Of a stretch of 64,000 nucleotides of DNA, positions 38,489 to 49,527 are shown in pieces. Below the pieces are notes generated by a model. That model had not been told where the DNA came from. It did no database searches and worked only from the letters and a program-made list of their open reading frames with translations. This DNA comes from Plesiomonas shigelloides (GTDB taxonomy: Bacteria; Pseudomonadota; Gammaproteobacteria; Enterobacterales; CAMTGL01). The stretch is from assembly GCF_900087055.1 (NCBI RefSeq), contig NZ_LT575468.1, forward strand, positions 3,165,773-3,229,772, read 5' to 3'. The position numbers and the translations under genes are program-made. How positions within the stretch are numbered: position 1 is the stretch's first letter; each line of letters begins with the position of its first letter.

Positions 38489-38848
38489 ATGAACAAAATG
38501 CTGAAATTCGTATTACCACTGGCGCTGTTTTCTGCTCTGTCTGCGGCCCCGGCCATGGCAGCCTATACCGGTACTCCAGCCGCAGCTCAAGTCAGCGTAA
38601 AAGATCTGGCTAACCAGAAAAATGATGCGTGGGTAACCCTGCAAGGCAAACTGGTTTCTCAAGTTAGCCATGACAAATACCTGTTCTCTGACGGCAGCGG
38701 CGAAATCCAAGTCGAGATCGATCAGAAAGTGTGGAATGGCGTGAATGCCGGCCCGAACGACACCGTAAAAATTACCGGTGAATACGATCGCGAGTGGGGC
38801 ATGGATAAAAACAAAGTGGATGTGAAATCCATCTCGTTAGTGAAATAA
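38489..38848 (+). CDS. ygiW: YgiW/YdeI-family OB-fold stress protein (BOF)
   Basis: This 119-residue periplasmic protein has a signal peptide ending near AMA (residue 24) and a single OB-fold of the bacterial OB-fold (BOF) family: VKDLANQKNDAWVTLQGKL, DKYLFSDGSGEIQVEID, KITGEYDREWG. Relatives in E. coli and Salmonella (YgiW/VisP) bind cell-envelope ligands and give stress tolerance. In E. coli ygiW sits beside qseBC, but here it stands alone. GAGG precedes ATG 38489. The specific paralogue (YgiW or YdeI) is not resolved. Confidence 0.85.
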   Translation: MNKMLKFVLPLALFSALSAAPAMAAYTGTPAAAQVSVKDLANQKNDAWVTLQGKLVSQVSHDKYLFSDGSGEIQVEIDQKVWNGVNAGPNDTVKITGEYDREWGMDKNKVDVKSISLVK

Positions 38849-38855
38849 TTTTGTT

Positions 38856-38890
38856 CAGCCACCTAAGCAACGCGTCTTAGGTGGCTGTAT
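38856..38890 (+). terminator. Hairpin terminator after the ygiW-like gene
   Basis: CAGCCACCTAAG (38856-38867) pairs perfectly with CTTAGGTGGCTG (38876-38887), followed by the short TATTTG. The stem is strong but the T tract is poor. Confidence 0.6.
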
Positions 38891-39861
<971 letters not shown>

Positions 39862-39924
39862 GCTCGGATTGAGTATCATTTCTAGTCATTTGTCTTTTCC
39901 CTATTGGATCCATTGGAGTCGTTC

Positions 39925-40200
39925 ATGGCCCGCGTAACCGTACAAGACGCCGTTGAGAAAGTTGGTAACCGTTTTGACCTGGTACTGGTCGCTGCACGTC
40001 GTGCGCGTCAGATGCAAACCCAGGGTAAAGATCCGCTTGTCCCGGAAGAGAACGACAAGTACACCGTGATCGCCCTGCGCGAGATCGAAGATGGTCTGAT
40101 CAACGCTGACATTCTGGATGCCCGTGAGCGTCAAGAACAGCAGGAGCAAGAAGCGGCTGAACTGCAAGCTGTTGCAGCCATCGCTGAAGGCCGTCGTTAA
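39925..40200 (+). CDS. rpoZ: RNA polymerase omega subunit
   Basis: The 91-residue product [20 protein letters not shown]...[10 protein letters not shown] is omega, which binds the beta' C-terminus and completes the ppGpp site 1. TGGAG precedes ATG 39925; the longer frame from 39904 would remove that site. It is followed 26 bp later by spoT, as in E. coli. Confidence 0.98.
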   Translation: MARVTVQDAVEKVGNRFDLVLVAARRARQMQTQGKDPLVPEENDKYTVIALREIEDGLINADILDARERQEQQEQEAAELQAVAAIAEGRR

Positions 40201-40226
40201 TTCTGTTACAGAGTGCGCCTTAAGCC

Positions 40227-42347
40227 TTGTATTTATTTGAGAGCCTGTACCAAGTTGCACAGCGCTACCTGCCTGAGGATCAGATAGATCGCCTCAGGCA
40301 GGCATTTATTGTTGCGCGTGATGCACACGAAGGACAAACCCGCTCCAGCGGGGAGCCTTACATCACCCATCCGGTGGCGGTGGCCTGTATTCTGGGCGAA
40401 ATGCACCTCGATCACGAAACCTTGATGGCAGCCCTGCTGCATGACGTGATTGAAGACACCGATATTACCCATCAAGATCTGCAAGAGCGGTTTGGCAAAA
40501 GCGTGGCCGAGCTGGTCGAGGGCGTGTCCAAACTCGATAAGCTCAAATTCCGCGATAAGAAAGAAGCCCAAGCCGAAAACTTTCGCAAAATGATCATGGC
40601 GATGGTGCAAGACATCCGCGTCATTTTGATCAAGCTGGCCGACCGTACGCACAACATGCGCACCTTAGGCTCACTGCGCCCTGATAAACGTCGGCGTATT
40701 GCGCGCGAAACGCTCGAAATCTATAGCCCGCTGGCCCACCGTCTGGGTATTCATCACCTGAAGACCGAGCTGGAAGAGCTAGGCTTTGAAGCCCTGTACC
40801 CGAATCGTTTTCGCGTCCTCAAAGAGGTGGTGAAAGCGGCGCGTGGCAACCGTAAAGAGATGATCCAAAAGATCTTATCCGAAATTGACGGTCGCCTACG
40901 TGAAGTGGGGATCAGCGCCAAAGTCAGCGGACGAGAAAAACACCTTTACTCCATCTACAACAAAATGCGGCTCAAAGAGCAGCGTTTTCACTCGATCATG
41001 GATATCTATGCCTTTCGGGTGATCGTCAAAGATGTCGACAGCTGTTACCGCGTGCTCGGTCAAATGCACAGTCTGTACAAACCGCGCCCTGGTCGCGTCA
41101 AAGATTACATTGCCATTCCCAAAGCCAACGGCTACCAATCCCTGCACACCTCGATGATCGGCCCGCACGGCGTACCGGTTGAGGTGCAGATCCGTACCGA
41201 TTATATGGATCAGATGGCAGAGATGGGGGTGGCGGCCCATTGGGCCTACAAACAGCAAGGCGAGTCGGTCTCGACCGCGCAAATCCGCGCCCAGCGCTGG
41301 ATGCAAAGCTTGCTGGAGCTGCAGCAAAGTGCCGGTAACTCGTTTGAGTTTATCGAGAGCGTGAAATCCGATCTGTTCCCCGATGAGATTTACGTGTTCA
41401 CGCCGGAAGGCCGCATTGTCGAGCTGCCGGCAGGCTCCACACCGGTGGACTTTGCCTACGCGGTGCATACCGATATCGGCCACACTTGTGTTGGCGCACG
41501 GGTTGATCGCCTGCCATTCCCGCTGTCGCAAGCCTTAAGCTCGGGGCAAACGGTGGAAATCATCACCGCACCGGGCACCCGGCCAAACGCCGCGTGGCTC
41601 AACTTTGTGGTCAGCTCCAAAGCGCGGGCCAAAATCCGCCAGATGCTGAAAAACCTCAAACGCGATGACTCGGTCAGCCTTGGCCGCCGCCTGCTCAATC
41701 ACGCCTTAGGCAGTGTGAAACTGCAAGATATCGCGCCAGAGAAAGTCAAACGCGTGCTGGATGACCTGAAACTGCACACGCAAGATGACCTGCTGGCCGA
41801 AATTGGCCTCGGTAATGCCATGAGCGTGGTGATTGCTCGCCGTTTGCAACAGGAAGTCAGTGAGCCGCAACCGGAGCCAAGTGGAAAAGCCTTACCGCAC
41901 AAAAAGCTGCCGATCCGCGGTGCCGATGGCATTTTGCTGACCTTTGCCAAGTGCTGCCGACCGATTCCGGGCGATCCGATCATTGCCCACGTCAGCCCAG
42001 GTAAAGGCTTGGTGATCCACCATGAGTCTTGCCGCAACATTCGCGGCTATCAGAAAGAGCCGGAAAAATTCATGGCCGTCGAGTGGGATAAATCCGCCGC
42101 TAGCCAAGAGTTTATTACCGAGATCAAAGTCGAGATGGTGAACCATCACGGCGCGCTCGCTGATCTGACCGCGGTGATTGCCACCACTGAGTCCAATATT
42201 TACAACCTGACCACCGAAGAGCGCGATGGCCGCGTGTACAACATTTTCATCCGGTTAAGCGCACACGACCGGGTTCACTTGGCCAACATCATGCGCAAAA
42301 TCCGGGTAATGCCGGATGTCATCAAGGTCAGCCGTAACCGTTACTGA
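40227..42347 (+). CDS. spoT: Bifunctional (p)ppGpp synthetase/hydrolase SpoT
   Basis: SpoT degrades and, under fatty-acid, iron or carbon stress, makes (p)ppGpp. The 706 residues include the HD hydrolase (HDVIEDT), the synthetase domain (SREKHLYSIYNKM, FRVIVKDVDSCYR), TGS (DEIYVFTPEGRIVELPAGSTPVDFAYAVHTD) and the C-terminal zinc-finger-like and ACT domains (ITEIKVEMVNHHGALADLTAVI). The start is TTG 40227 (MYLFESLY), the same unusual start codon and N-terminus as in E. coli spoT. There is only a weak SD. It is 706 aa versus 702 in E. coli. Confidence 0.97.
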   Translation: MYLFESLYQVAQRYLPEDQIDRLRQAFIVARDAHEGQTRSSGEPYITHPVAVACILGEMHLDHETLMAALLHDVIEDTDITHQDLQERFGKSVAELVEGVSKLDKLKFRDKKEAQAENFRKMIMAMVQDIRVILIKLADRTHNMRTLGSLRPDKRRRIARETLEIYSPLAHRLGIHHLKTELEELGFEALYPNRFRVLKEVVKAARGNRKEMIQKILSEIDGRLREVGISAKVSGREKHLYSIYNKMRLKEQRFHSIMDIYAFRVIVKDVDSCYRVLGQMHSLYKPRPGRVKDYIAIPKANGYQSLHTSMIGPHGVPVEVQIRTDYMDQMAEMGVAAHWAYKQQGESVSTAQIRAQRWMQSLLELQQSAGNSFEFIESVKSDLFPDEIYVFTPEGRIVELPAGSTPVDFAYAVHTDIGHTCVGARVDRLPFPLSQALSSGQTVEIITAPGTRPNAAWLNFVVSSKARAKIRQMLKNLKRDDSVSLGRRLLNHALGSVKLQDIAPEKVKRVLDDLKLHTQDDLLAEIGLGNAMSVVIARRLQQEVSEPQPEPSGKALPHKKLPIRGADGILLTFAKCCRPIPGDPIIAHVSPGKGLVIHHESCRNIRGYQKEPEKFMAVEWDKSAASQEFITEIKVEMVNHHGALADLTAVIATTESNIYNLTTEERDGRVYNIFIRLSAHDRVHLANIMRKIRVMPDVIKVSRNRY

Positions 42348-42353
42348 TTAATC

Positions 42354-43049
42354 ATGACTCCAGAACGTTTTCAACGGATCCAACAGATGCTGGCCTTGCG
42401 CCAGCCTGATCTGACTGTCTGCATGGAACAAGTGCACAAGCCGCACAATGTGTCGGCGGTGATCCGTACCGCCGATGCGGTCGGCGTACACGAAGTGCAT
42501 GCGGTATGGCCAGGCGATCGGATGCGCTCGTTGGTATCTACCGCCGCCGGTAGCAACAACTGGGTGGAGATCCGCACTCACCGCACCATTGGCGCGGCAG
42601 TCGGCCATCTCAAAGCGCAAGGCATGCAAGTGCTGGCCACCCACCTGTCTGATAAAGCGGTGGATTTTCGCAGCATCGATTACACCCGCCCAACCTGCAT
42701 TTTGCTCGGTCAGGAAAAAACCGGTATCAGCGAAGAAGCACTGGCGTTAGCCGATCACCAGATCATCATCCCGATGGTCGGTATGGTGCAGTCGTTGAAT
42801 GTGTCGGTGGCCTCGGCGCTGATTTTGTACGAAGCCCAACGTCAGCGTCAGCTGGCGGGCATGTATGACAGCAGCGCCGCCAGTCGCCTGAGCGAAGAAG
42901 AGCAGCAACGTCTGCTGTATGAAGGCGGCTATCCGGTGATTGCCAAAGTGGCGCGCCGCAAAGGGCTGCCGATGCCGCAGATTGACCAACACGGCGAAAT
43001 CGTGGCACCGCCCGAGTGGTGGGCGACGATCCAGGCGGCGGATAACTAA
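42354..43049 (+). CDS. trmH: tRNA (guanosine(18)-2'-O)-methyltransferase
   Basis: TrmH (SpoU) methylates the ribose of G18 in tRNA. The 231-residue SPOUT enzyme has NVSAVIRTADAVG, the knot motifs LLGQEKTGIS and IPMVGMVQSLNVSVASALILYEA. It lies 6 bases after spoT and 3 before recG, so it is in the same operon as in E. coli. Confidence 0.96.
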   Translation: MTPERFQRIQQMLALRQPDLTVCMEQVHKPHNVSAVIRTADAVGVHEVHAVWPGDRMRSLVSTAAGSNNWVEIRTHRTIGAAVGHLKAQGMQVLATHLSDKAVDFRSIDYTRPTCILLGQEKTGISEEALALADHQIIIPMVGMVQSLNVSVASALILYEAQRQRQLAGMYDSSAASRLSEEEQQRLLYEGGYPVIAKVARRKGLPMPQIDQHGEIVAPPEWWATIQAADN

Positions 43050-43052
43050 GCG

Positions 43053-45140
43053 ATGCGCGGGCGTCTGCTCGATGCACTGCCGCTGACCGCCCTGTCTGGG
43101 GTGGGCAGCAGCATGGCCGGTAAGCTGGATAAGCTTGGCCTGCACTCGGTGCAGGATCTGCTGCTGCACCTGCCACTGCGTTATGAAGACCGTACCCGCA
43201 TCACGCCGATTGCCGGCTTGCTCCCGCTGGTGCATGCCAAAGTCGAAGGCACCATCCAAAGCTGTGAGTTAACCGGTGGTCGGCGGCGCATGCTGCTGTG
43301 CCGGATTAGTGATGGCTCTGGCATCCTCAGTTTGCGCTTTTTCCACTTTACCGCGGCGATGAAAAACTCGCTGGCGGTGGGGCGTCGCATCAGCGTCTTT
43401 GGTGAAGTCAAACGCGGGCAAATTGGCCCCGAGATGATGCATCCCGAATATCGCTTGCTCGGTGAGCAGGCCGATAGCAGCGTCGAAGAGACGCTCACCC
43501 CGGTTTATCCGGCGACCGAAGGGCTCAAGCAAGCCAGCTTACGCAAACTCACCGATCAAGCATTAGCGATGCTCGATAGCGTCGCCATCCCCGAGTTACT
43601 GCCCGACAGCCTCAATCACCGTCAGATGAGCATTGTGCAGGCGTTAAACCTGCTGCATCGGCCCACGCCCGATATCAGCGCCGAGGCGCTGGAGCATGGC
43701 CGCCATCCGGCGCAGCAGCGCTTGATCCTCGAAGAGCTGTTAGCCCATCACCTGAGCATGCTACAAGTCCGCGCCGGAACCCAAGCGCATCAAGCGCCGA
43801 GCTTGCCGCCATGTCAGCAGGCCGCGTTGTATCAACAGTTTTTAGCTGCCTTGCCGTTTTCGCCTACCGGTGCCCAACAGCGCGTAGTGAGTGAAATCGC
43901 CACCGATTTGGCCAAAGCGCAGCCGATGATGCGTTTGGTGCAAGGGGATGTCGGCTCCGGTAAAACCTTGGTGGCCGCTCTGGCGGCGTTGCAAGCCATT
44001 TGCGCCGGTCAGCAAGTGGCCTTGATGGCACCGACCGAGCTATTAGCCGAGCAGCACGCCACCACCTTTCGCAGCTGGTTTGAGCCGCTAGGCATTCGGG
44101 TCGGCTGGCTAGCCGGCAAGCAAAAAGGCAAAGCACGAATCGCGGAGCAACAAGCGATCGCCGATGGCGAGGCCATGATGGTGGTCGGCACCCACGCGCT
44201 GTTCCAGCAAGAAATTCACTTTGCTCGCTTGGGCCTCATTATCATTGATGAGCAGCACCGCTTCGGGGTGCATCAACGTCTGACCCTGCGCGAAAAAGGG
44301 GCCAGCAACGGCCTGTATCCACATCAGCTGATCATGACCGCCACCCCTATCCCGCGCACATTGGCGATGACCGCCTATGCCGATCTCGACACCTCGGTGA
44401 TCGACGAACTCCCGCCCGGACGCACGCCAGTCACCACGGTCGCCATCCCCGATACCCGACGCGCCGATATCATCCGCCGCGTCAGCGATGCCTGCCAGCA
44501 AGAGCGACGTCAGGCCTATTGGGTCTGCACCCTGATTGAAGAATCCGAGCAGCTTGAAGCACAAGCCGCCGAAGACACCGCCGCCGATCTGCGTCTGCAA
44601 TTACCGGCACTGCGCATCGGTTTGGTGCATGGCCGCATGAAAGCCGCCGAAAAACAGGCAGTCATGGCCGAGTTCAAAGCCGGCGCGTTAGACTTGCTGG
44701 TCGCCACCACGGTGATTGAAGTGGGGGTGGATGTCCCGAATGCCAGTTTGATGATCATCGAAAACCCTGAGCGACTGGGCTTGGCGCAGTTGCACCAGTT
44801 ACGTGGCCGGGTTGGCCGTGGCGCGGTCGCCTCGCACTGCGTACTGCTGTACAAGACCCCACTCACCGCCACCGCGCAAAAGCGCTTGAGCGTGCTACGC
44901 GACAGTAACGATGGCTTCGTGATTGCCCAGCGCGATCTGGAAATCCGTGGCCCCGGTGAGCTATTGGGGACTCGGCAAACCGGTTTGGCTGAGTTTAAAA
45001 TTGCTGACTTGCTGCGCGATCAGGCGCTGATCCCCGAAGTGCAAAAACTGGCCCGTCACCTGCACGAGCGCTATCCCGAGCACGCCGCCGCCTTAATCGA
45101 GCGCTGGCTGCCACGGCGAACCGATTACTCTCAGGCTTAA
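43053..45140 (+). CDS. recG: ATP-dependent DNA helicase RecG
   Basis: RecG remodels stalled forks and Holliday junctions. The 695-residue SF2 helicase has an N-terminal wedge (OB) domain, Walker A GDVGSGKTLVAALAAL, DEQHRFG (DExH-type motif II), TATPIPRTLAMTAY and motif VI QLRGRVGRGA. It is the last gene of the gmk operon. No terminator is evident after it, and the next 438 bp belong to the xanP control region. Confidence 0.97.
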   Translation: MRGRLLDALPLTALSGVGSSMAGKLDKLGLHSVQDLLLHLPLRYEDRTRITPIAGLLPLVHAKVEGTIQSCELTGGRRRMLLCRISDGSGILSLRFFHFTAAMKNSLAVGRRISVFGEVKRGQIGPEMMHPEYRLLGEQADSSVEETLTPVYPATEGLKQASLRKLTDQALAMLDSVAIPELLPDSLNHRQMSIVQALNLLHRPTPDISAEALEHGRHPAQQRLILEELLAHHLSMLQVRAGTQAHQAPSLPPCQQAALYQQFLAALPFSPTGAQQRVVSEIATDLAKAQPMMRLVQGDVGSGKTLVAALAALQAICAGQQVALMAPTELLAEQHATTFRSWFEPLGIRVGWLAGKQKGKARIAEQQAIADGEAMMVVGTHALFQQEIHFARLGLIIIDEQHRFGVHQRLTLREKGASNGLYPHQLIMTATPIPRTLAMTAYADLDTSVIDELPPGRTPVTTVAIPDTRRADIIRRVSDACQQERRQAYWVCTLIEESEQLEAQAAEDTAADLRLQLPALRIGLVHGRMKAAEKQAVMAEFKAGALDLLVATTVIEVGVDVPNASLMIIENPERLGLAQLHQLRGRVGRGAVASHCVLLYKTPLTATAQKRLSVLRDSNDGFVIAQRDLEIRGPGELLGTRQTGLAEFKIADLLRDQALIPEVQKLARHLHERYPEHAAALIERWLPRRTDYSQA

Positions 45141-45295
45141 TCTCGCGGCACACTGCGGTGTACTCCCGCATGCGCGCCAACTGGCTCGCCTGATAGTCCT
45201 CTGCGTTCTTGCACTGTATTTCCCGAGATATTCTCTGATATATCCACCGCTATGCAGCCACACGCATGTCACGGCAAAAAAGTTACCGCCATCAC
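45141..45295. other. Intergenic region after recG
   Basis: This is the left part of the 438-bp recG-xanP gap. I see no gene or clear terminator. The functional elements (PurR operator and promoter) start at 45296. Confidence 0.5.
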
Positions 45296-45311
45296 AAGCA
45301 AACGTTTGCTT
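45296..45311. promoter_or_regulatory. PurR operator upstream of xanP
   Basis: AAGCAAACGTTTGCTT is a perfect 16-bp palindrome that fits every fixed position of the PurR consensus ANGCAANCGNTTNCNT. It overlaps the -35 box of the only good promoter ahead of the xanthine permease gene, so hypoxanthine/guanine-bound PurR would repress it. Confidence 0.88.
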
Positions 45312-45333
45312 TTTGGCGAAAGCTGGCTAAAAT
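45306..45333 (+). promoter_or_regulatory. Sigma70 promoter of xanP
   Basis: TTGCTT (45306-45311), 16-bp spacer, TAAAAT (45328-45333). The -35 is inside the PurR operator. The leader to xanP is about 240 bases, unusually long. Confidence 0.6.
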
Positions 45334-45578
45334 GCGCGCCATTATCTGCTTAACGTGCACACCAGCCAGTACTGAACTTACGGTTGCTTCCGCTATTACT
45401 GGAATAATTTATCGCCGGATAAGAGGAAAAGACGCATGACCTGCCGTCTTGCCCCCCGACACGATAAGACGGCGCAGACGCCGCACCGATACCGAACGCA
45501 CGACCACCCGCACGGCGAGCCATCGCCTTGGTCACAGCAGTTAACCGAATCCTTTTACTCTGACATTTTGGAATCAGC

Positions 45579-46973
45579 ATGAGCTCACAAGCTATCGAAA
45601 CGGAACACCTCGATACCACTCCTGCCAGCACTTCCCGCCGTAATCCGGATCTGGTTTACCGCCTTGACGACCGCCCGCCGCTGCCGCAAACCCTGTTTGC
45701 CGCCGGTCAGCATCTGCTGGCAATGTTCGTGGCCGTGATCACCCCGCCTCTGTTGATTTGTCAGGCGCTGGGCCTGCCTGCTGCCGACACCCAACGCATC
45801 ATCAGCATGTCACTGTTTGTCTCCGGTCTGGCCTCCTTCCTGACCATCCGGACTTTAGGCCCGATTGGCTCCGGTTTACTCTCGATTCAAGGCACCAGTT
45901 TCAACTTTTTAGGCCCGATCATCGCCGGTGGCTTGGCGCTCAAACAAGGCGGCGCCGATGTCCCGACCATGATGGCGGCACTGTTTGGCACCATCATTCT
46001 GGCCTCCTTTAGCGAAGTGCTGTTATCCCGCATTTTGCATCTGGCACAAAAAGTGATCACCCCGCTGGTCTCCGGCATTGTGGTCACCTTAATTGGCCTG
46101 ACCCTGATCCAAGTGGGGCTGGTCTCCATCGGTGGCGGCTATGGTGCGCTCGGCGATGGCAGCTTCGGTAACCCGAAAAACCTGCTGCTGGCCGGTACCG
46201 TGCTGGGCATTATCGTCCTGCTCAATCGTCAGCGTAATCCATACCTGCGCGTGGCGTCACTGGTAATTGCCATGGGCGCGGGCTGCCTGCTGGCGTGGGC
46301 GCTGGATATGCTGCCAACCACCAGCCACGATGCGCCGCTGCTGATGATCCCTACTCCGCTCTACTACGGTCTGAGTGTCGATTGGAGTTTGCTGCTGCCG
46401 CTGGTGCTGGTTTTTCTGGTCACCTCGCTGGAAGCGATTGGCGATATCACTGCCACCTCGGAAGTGTCCGAACAACCGGTGTGTGGCCCGGTCTACCTGC
46501 GCCGTATCAAAGGCGGCGTGCTGGCCGATGGTTTAAACTCCGCGCTGGCCGGCCTGTTTAATAGCTTCCCGAACTCCACCTTTAGCCAGAACAATGGCGT
46601 GATCCAAATGACCGGCGTAGCCAGCCGCTACGTAGGCTATGCCGTGGCCGCCATGCTGGCCCTGCTGGGTCTGTTCCCGGTTATCGCGACCTGGGTGCTG
46701 AGTATCCCTGAGCCGGTCTTAGGCGGCGCCACTATCGTGATGTTCGGCTCGATCGCCGCTGCCGGTGTGCGCATCATGGCCCGTGAACAACTGGATCGCC
46801 GCGCCGTGCTGATCATCGCTATCTCGTTAGCGATGGGGCTGGGTGTGGCGCAGCAACCACAAATTCTGCAATTTGCCCCTGAGTGGCTAAAAAGCGTGCT
46901 GTCATCTGGCCTTGCCGCCGGTGGCCTGACTGCAATTGCCCTGAATCTGATCCTGCCTGCCGAACCACGCTGA
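45579..46973 (+). CDS. xanP: Xanthine permease XanP (NCS2 family)
   Basis: XanP is a proton-coupled xanthine transporter of the nucleobase-ascorbate (NCS2) family. The 464 residues match E. coli XanP along the whole length, including [24 protein letters not shown] (the QH-like substrate region), [19 protein letters not shown] (conserved Glu) and [17 protein letters not shown] (signature with conserved Gln/Asn). About 14 membrane segments are seen. It follows the gmk-recG operon with its own PurR-controlled promoter. Confidence 0.95.
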   Translation: MSSQAIETEHLDTTPASTSRRNPDLVYRLDDRPPLPQTLFAAGQHLLAMFVAVITPPLLICQALGLPAADTQRIISMSLFVSGLASFLTIRTLGPIGSGLLSIQGTSFNFLGPIIAGGLALKQGGADVPTMMAALFGTIILASFSEVLLSRILHLAQKVITPLVSGIVVTLIGLTLIQVGLVSIGGGYGALGDGSFGNPKNLLLAGTVLGIIVLLNRQRNPYLRVASLVIAMGAGCLLAWALDMLPTTSHDAPLLMIPTPLYYGLSVDWSLLLPLVLVFLVTSLEAIGDITATSEVSEQPVCGPVYLRRIKGGVLADGLNSALAGLFNSFPNSTFSQNNGVIQMTGVASRYVGYAVAAMLALLGLFPVIATWVLSIPEPVLGGATIVMFGSIAAAGVRIMAREQLDRRAVLIIAISLAMGLGVAQQPQILQFAPEWLKSVLSSGLAAGGLTAIALNLILPAEPR

Positions 46974-46981
46974 TCCCATCT

Positions 46982-47005
46982 CACCGGCCACATCGGTGGC
47001 CGGTG
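46982..47005 (+). other. Hairpin after xanP
   Basis: CACCGGCCAC (46982-46991) pairs perfectly with GTGGCCGGTG (46996-47005), loop ATCG. There is no T tract, so it may mark a transcript end only weakly. Confidence 0.5.
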
Positions 47006-47121
47006 TCTGTCACATCCGATGAACGTGATCTGTCTGACAAGTTATTGGGCTACCCTCTAGTAAGGCTGCTCGGAAACAGGCAGACTGCTATATCAGGCAG
47101 CCATCTGCTCATGGAGGAGTG

Positions 47122-47415
47122 ATGACCGATAATTTCCGCCTGCTCAATCAGATCCTGCAACAACGCCGCCCAGAAGAGCTGTTATTGCTGGCCGCGTTAC
47201 TTATCGAGCAAGATATGCTGCATCCGGCCTTACGCTGTCTGGAAAGCGCCCATCAGCAATTAGGACCGGTGCCCGAGCTGTTACAGCACATGGCGCGACT
47301 GCGTCAGCGCTGCGGCGGACTGACTATCGATTGGCTGCCCGAGACTGCCACTCCGCTCGCCACCGGTGCGGCCCGCCGTGACGCGGAGAAATGTAACGAT
47401 CTGCTGTTATCCTGA
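47122..47415 (+). CDS. Small hypothetical protein between xanP and yicH
   Basis: This 97-residue frame has GGAGGAG just upstream (spacing to ATG 47122 is short; GTG 47119 is even closer). I do not recognise the family. Residues 1-65 are predicted helical and Leu/Gln/Arg-rich (LLNQILQQRRPEELLLLAAL, then LRCLESAHQQLG), which could be a short TPR-like helix pair. The rest is disordered-looking, with a Cys pair in RCGG and EKCND. There is no signal peptide. It lies 45 bp before yicH in the same direction and may be co-transcribed with it. Confidence 0.6.
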   Translation: MTDNFRLLNQILQQRRPEELLLLAALLIEQDMLHPALRCLESAHQQLGPVPELLQHMARLRQRCGGLTIDWLPETATPLATGAARRDAEKCNDLLLS

Positions 47416-47460
47416 CGGCGGCGATCGTAATGGCGCGGACCCAAACGAGATGCATGGCCT

Positions 47461-49527
47461 ATGAAATTACTGAGCAAATTTCTGTGCACCCTTCTGATTT
47501 TGCTGGCTCTGGCGCTGGTTCTCGCCTATGCCTTGCTGCAAACGCCAACCGGTGCTGGCTGGCTCAGTGATCTGCTCTCGCGCCGCAGTGGGTACCAGAT
47601 AACCATTGCCGGCGTACAACACAGTCCGCTTAATCCCGCCGAAATTCGCCTGCGTGAAGTACGCCTCAGCCGTGGAAGTGAACCGCTGCTGGATGCCGGA
47701 ACGGTCACCCTGCGCATGGGTTGGTACACCCTGACCCATCCGCGCCACTGGCAACAAATTCGCCTGCAAGACGGTGAACTGCGCCTACCGGCGGTATTAC
47801 AGCCGCAAGCCCAACCCCCATTGCAAGCGCGCCAACTGCTGCTGCAAAACATGGCGCTCAGTACGCCACTCGATGGCCGCTTACTGGTGGCGCATCCGGT
47901 CAGTGGCGGGATCACCCCGTTTATTCCCGGCCCCGGCGGCTGGCTCGGCGATGATTCACGCTTTGAACTCAGCGCCCAGAGCCTGACTTATGGCGAACTG
48001 GAATTGCAGCGGATGTTGCTGCGCGGCCGCTGGCAACAAGGCCGGTTACTGCTGCAAGATTTTGGTGCTGATATGCTGCAAGGCCAAATCAGTGGCCGCG
48101 GCGAGCGTAGCCGCGACGGCCACTGGAGTCTGCGCGATCTGCGTCTAACCCGTTTGCGCTTGCAAGATAACCGTCTGCCGCAAGTCCTCAGTCGTCTGTG
48201 GCAGCGTTTACCGGCCATCACCTTACACAATCTGGATCTGGTGGATGCGCGCTTTGAGGGCAATGATTGGTCGGTTAACGATCTGGACTTGAGCGCCGAA
48301 GACCTGCAACTCGGCCAAGGCCGCCTGCAATCCCGCGATGGCTTGCTCAGTCTGAATGCACTCGATCTGGTCTACCGCGATGTACACCTGCGCGATCCGG
48401 TACTCAAGCTGACCTTCACCCCTGATGGCATTACGCTGGATGATGTCAGCACCCGCTTTGAAAACGGACTGCTGCGCACCTACGGGCGTTGGAATGCCGC
48501 CCAACACAGCCTGCAGCTGGATGAAGTGGGGATCAGCGGTATTGAGTACACCCTGCCTGATAGCTGGCTGCACTGGCTCGCCCAACCGCTACCGAGCTGG
48601 CTGCAACAGCTGAATGTGCTGCGCCTCGATGTAAATAACAACTTACTGGTGGATATCCGTCCGCGTTTTCCTTTCCAGTTCACCGCGCTGGGTGCCAGTG
48701 GCAGTAACCTGCAACTGATCCGTGACCAGCACTGGGGGCTGTGGCAAGGCAGTCTACGTCTGAATGCTCGCGATGCCACCGTCAACAAAGTGGACTTACG
48801 CCACCTGCTGTTAGACCTGCAGGCACAAGACGGTCAGTTGACCTTGCATGAGCTGAGCGCCTTTGGTGGACAAGGATTGTGGGAAGGGAGTGGCAGCTTG
48901 CAGCAACAAGGGGAGTGGCCGTTCACCTTAAGCCTCACCGGCCAGCAAGTGGCCTTAGATAGCCTGCAACGCTGGGGTTGGTCAGCGCTGCCATTACGTG
49001 GCTTTGGTAATATTCATCTGGAACTGGCCAGCAGCGCACGCGCCCCAGATCAAGGGCTACGCCCACTCAGTGGACAACTGACCGTCAGCGCCGAGCAAGC
49101 GATGCTGCAAAATACGGCGGCCGCCGGCCTGTTTGCCGAAGCCAAAGCCGGTGACAACCCACGGCGTTGGTTGGATCTGAGCCAGCAAGAAGGGCAAATG
49201 ACCTTGCTGCGTAATCTGCAACTGCGCCTGCGCGCCGCTGGCGGGATGGTGAACATTGAACAAGCCAGCGCCGCCGGTCAGCTTCCCTTTAGCCTCACCG
49301 GTCGCTATGCACGCACCGTCAGCACGCCAGATGCCGTCCAGCGCACCCAGTTGCAGCTGACGCTCTCCAATCCCAGCTTGTGTGAGCACCTCACGCGCTA
49401 CTGGCAATCCAACACGCCAGCAAATGCTGTCGCCGACGATTCCGTAGCAGCCCCGCCGCTTCAAAGCAGCGTCGACGTCACGCCGTTACCGGCATGTGGC
49501 CCACAACCGGCCGGTAATACCAAATAA
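47461..49527 (+). CDS. yicH: AsmA-family protein YicH
   Basis: This 688-residue AsmA-like protein has one N-terminal membrane anchor ([20 protein letters not shown]) and a long beta-rich periplasmic part with repeated amphipathic strands typical of the bridge-like lipid-transport AsmA group. Its place after xanP matches yicH in E. coli, but it is about 120 residues longer than the 569 aa I recall for that protein. The last 67 bases overlap tail-to-tail with fabY on the other strand. A role in phospholipid movement between membranes is inferred from the family. Confidence 0.82.
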   Translation: MKLLSKFLCTLLILLALALVLAYALLQTPTGAGWLSDLLSRRSGYQITIAGVQHSPLNPAEIRLREVRLSRGSEPLLDAGTVTLRMGWYTLTHPRHWQQIRLQDGELRLPAVLQPQAQPPLQARQLLLQNMALSTPLDGRLLVAHPVSGGITPFIPGPGGWLGDDSRFELSAQSLTYGELELQRMLLRGRWQQGRLLLQDFGADMLQGQISGRGERSRDGHWSLRDLRLTRLRLQDNRLPQVLSRLWQRLPAITLHNLDLVDARFEGNDWSVNDLDLSAEDLQLGQGRLQSRDGLLSLNALDLVYRDVHLRDPVLKLTFTPDGITLDDVSTRFENGLLRTYGRWNAAQHSLQLDEVGISGIEYTLPDSWLHWLAQPLPSWLQQLNVLRLDVNNNLLVDIRPRFPFQFTALGASGSNLQLIRDQHWGLWQGSLRLNARDATVNKVDLRHLLLDLQAQDGQLTLHELSAFGGQGLWEGSGSLQQQGEWPFTLSLTGQQVALDSLQRWGWSALPLRGFGNIHLELASSARAPDQGLRPLSGQLTVSAEQAMLQNTAAAGLFAEAKAGDNPRRWLDLSQQEGQMTLLRNLQLRLRAAGGMVNIEQASAAGQLPFSLTGRYARTVSTPDAVQRTQLQLTLSNPSLCEHLTRYWQSNTPANAVADDSVAAPPLQSSVDVTPLPACGPQPAGNTK

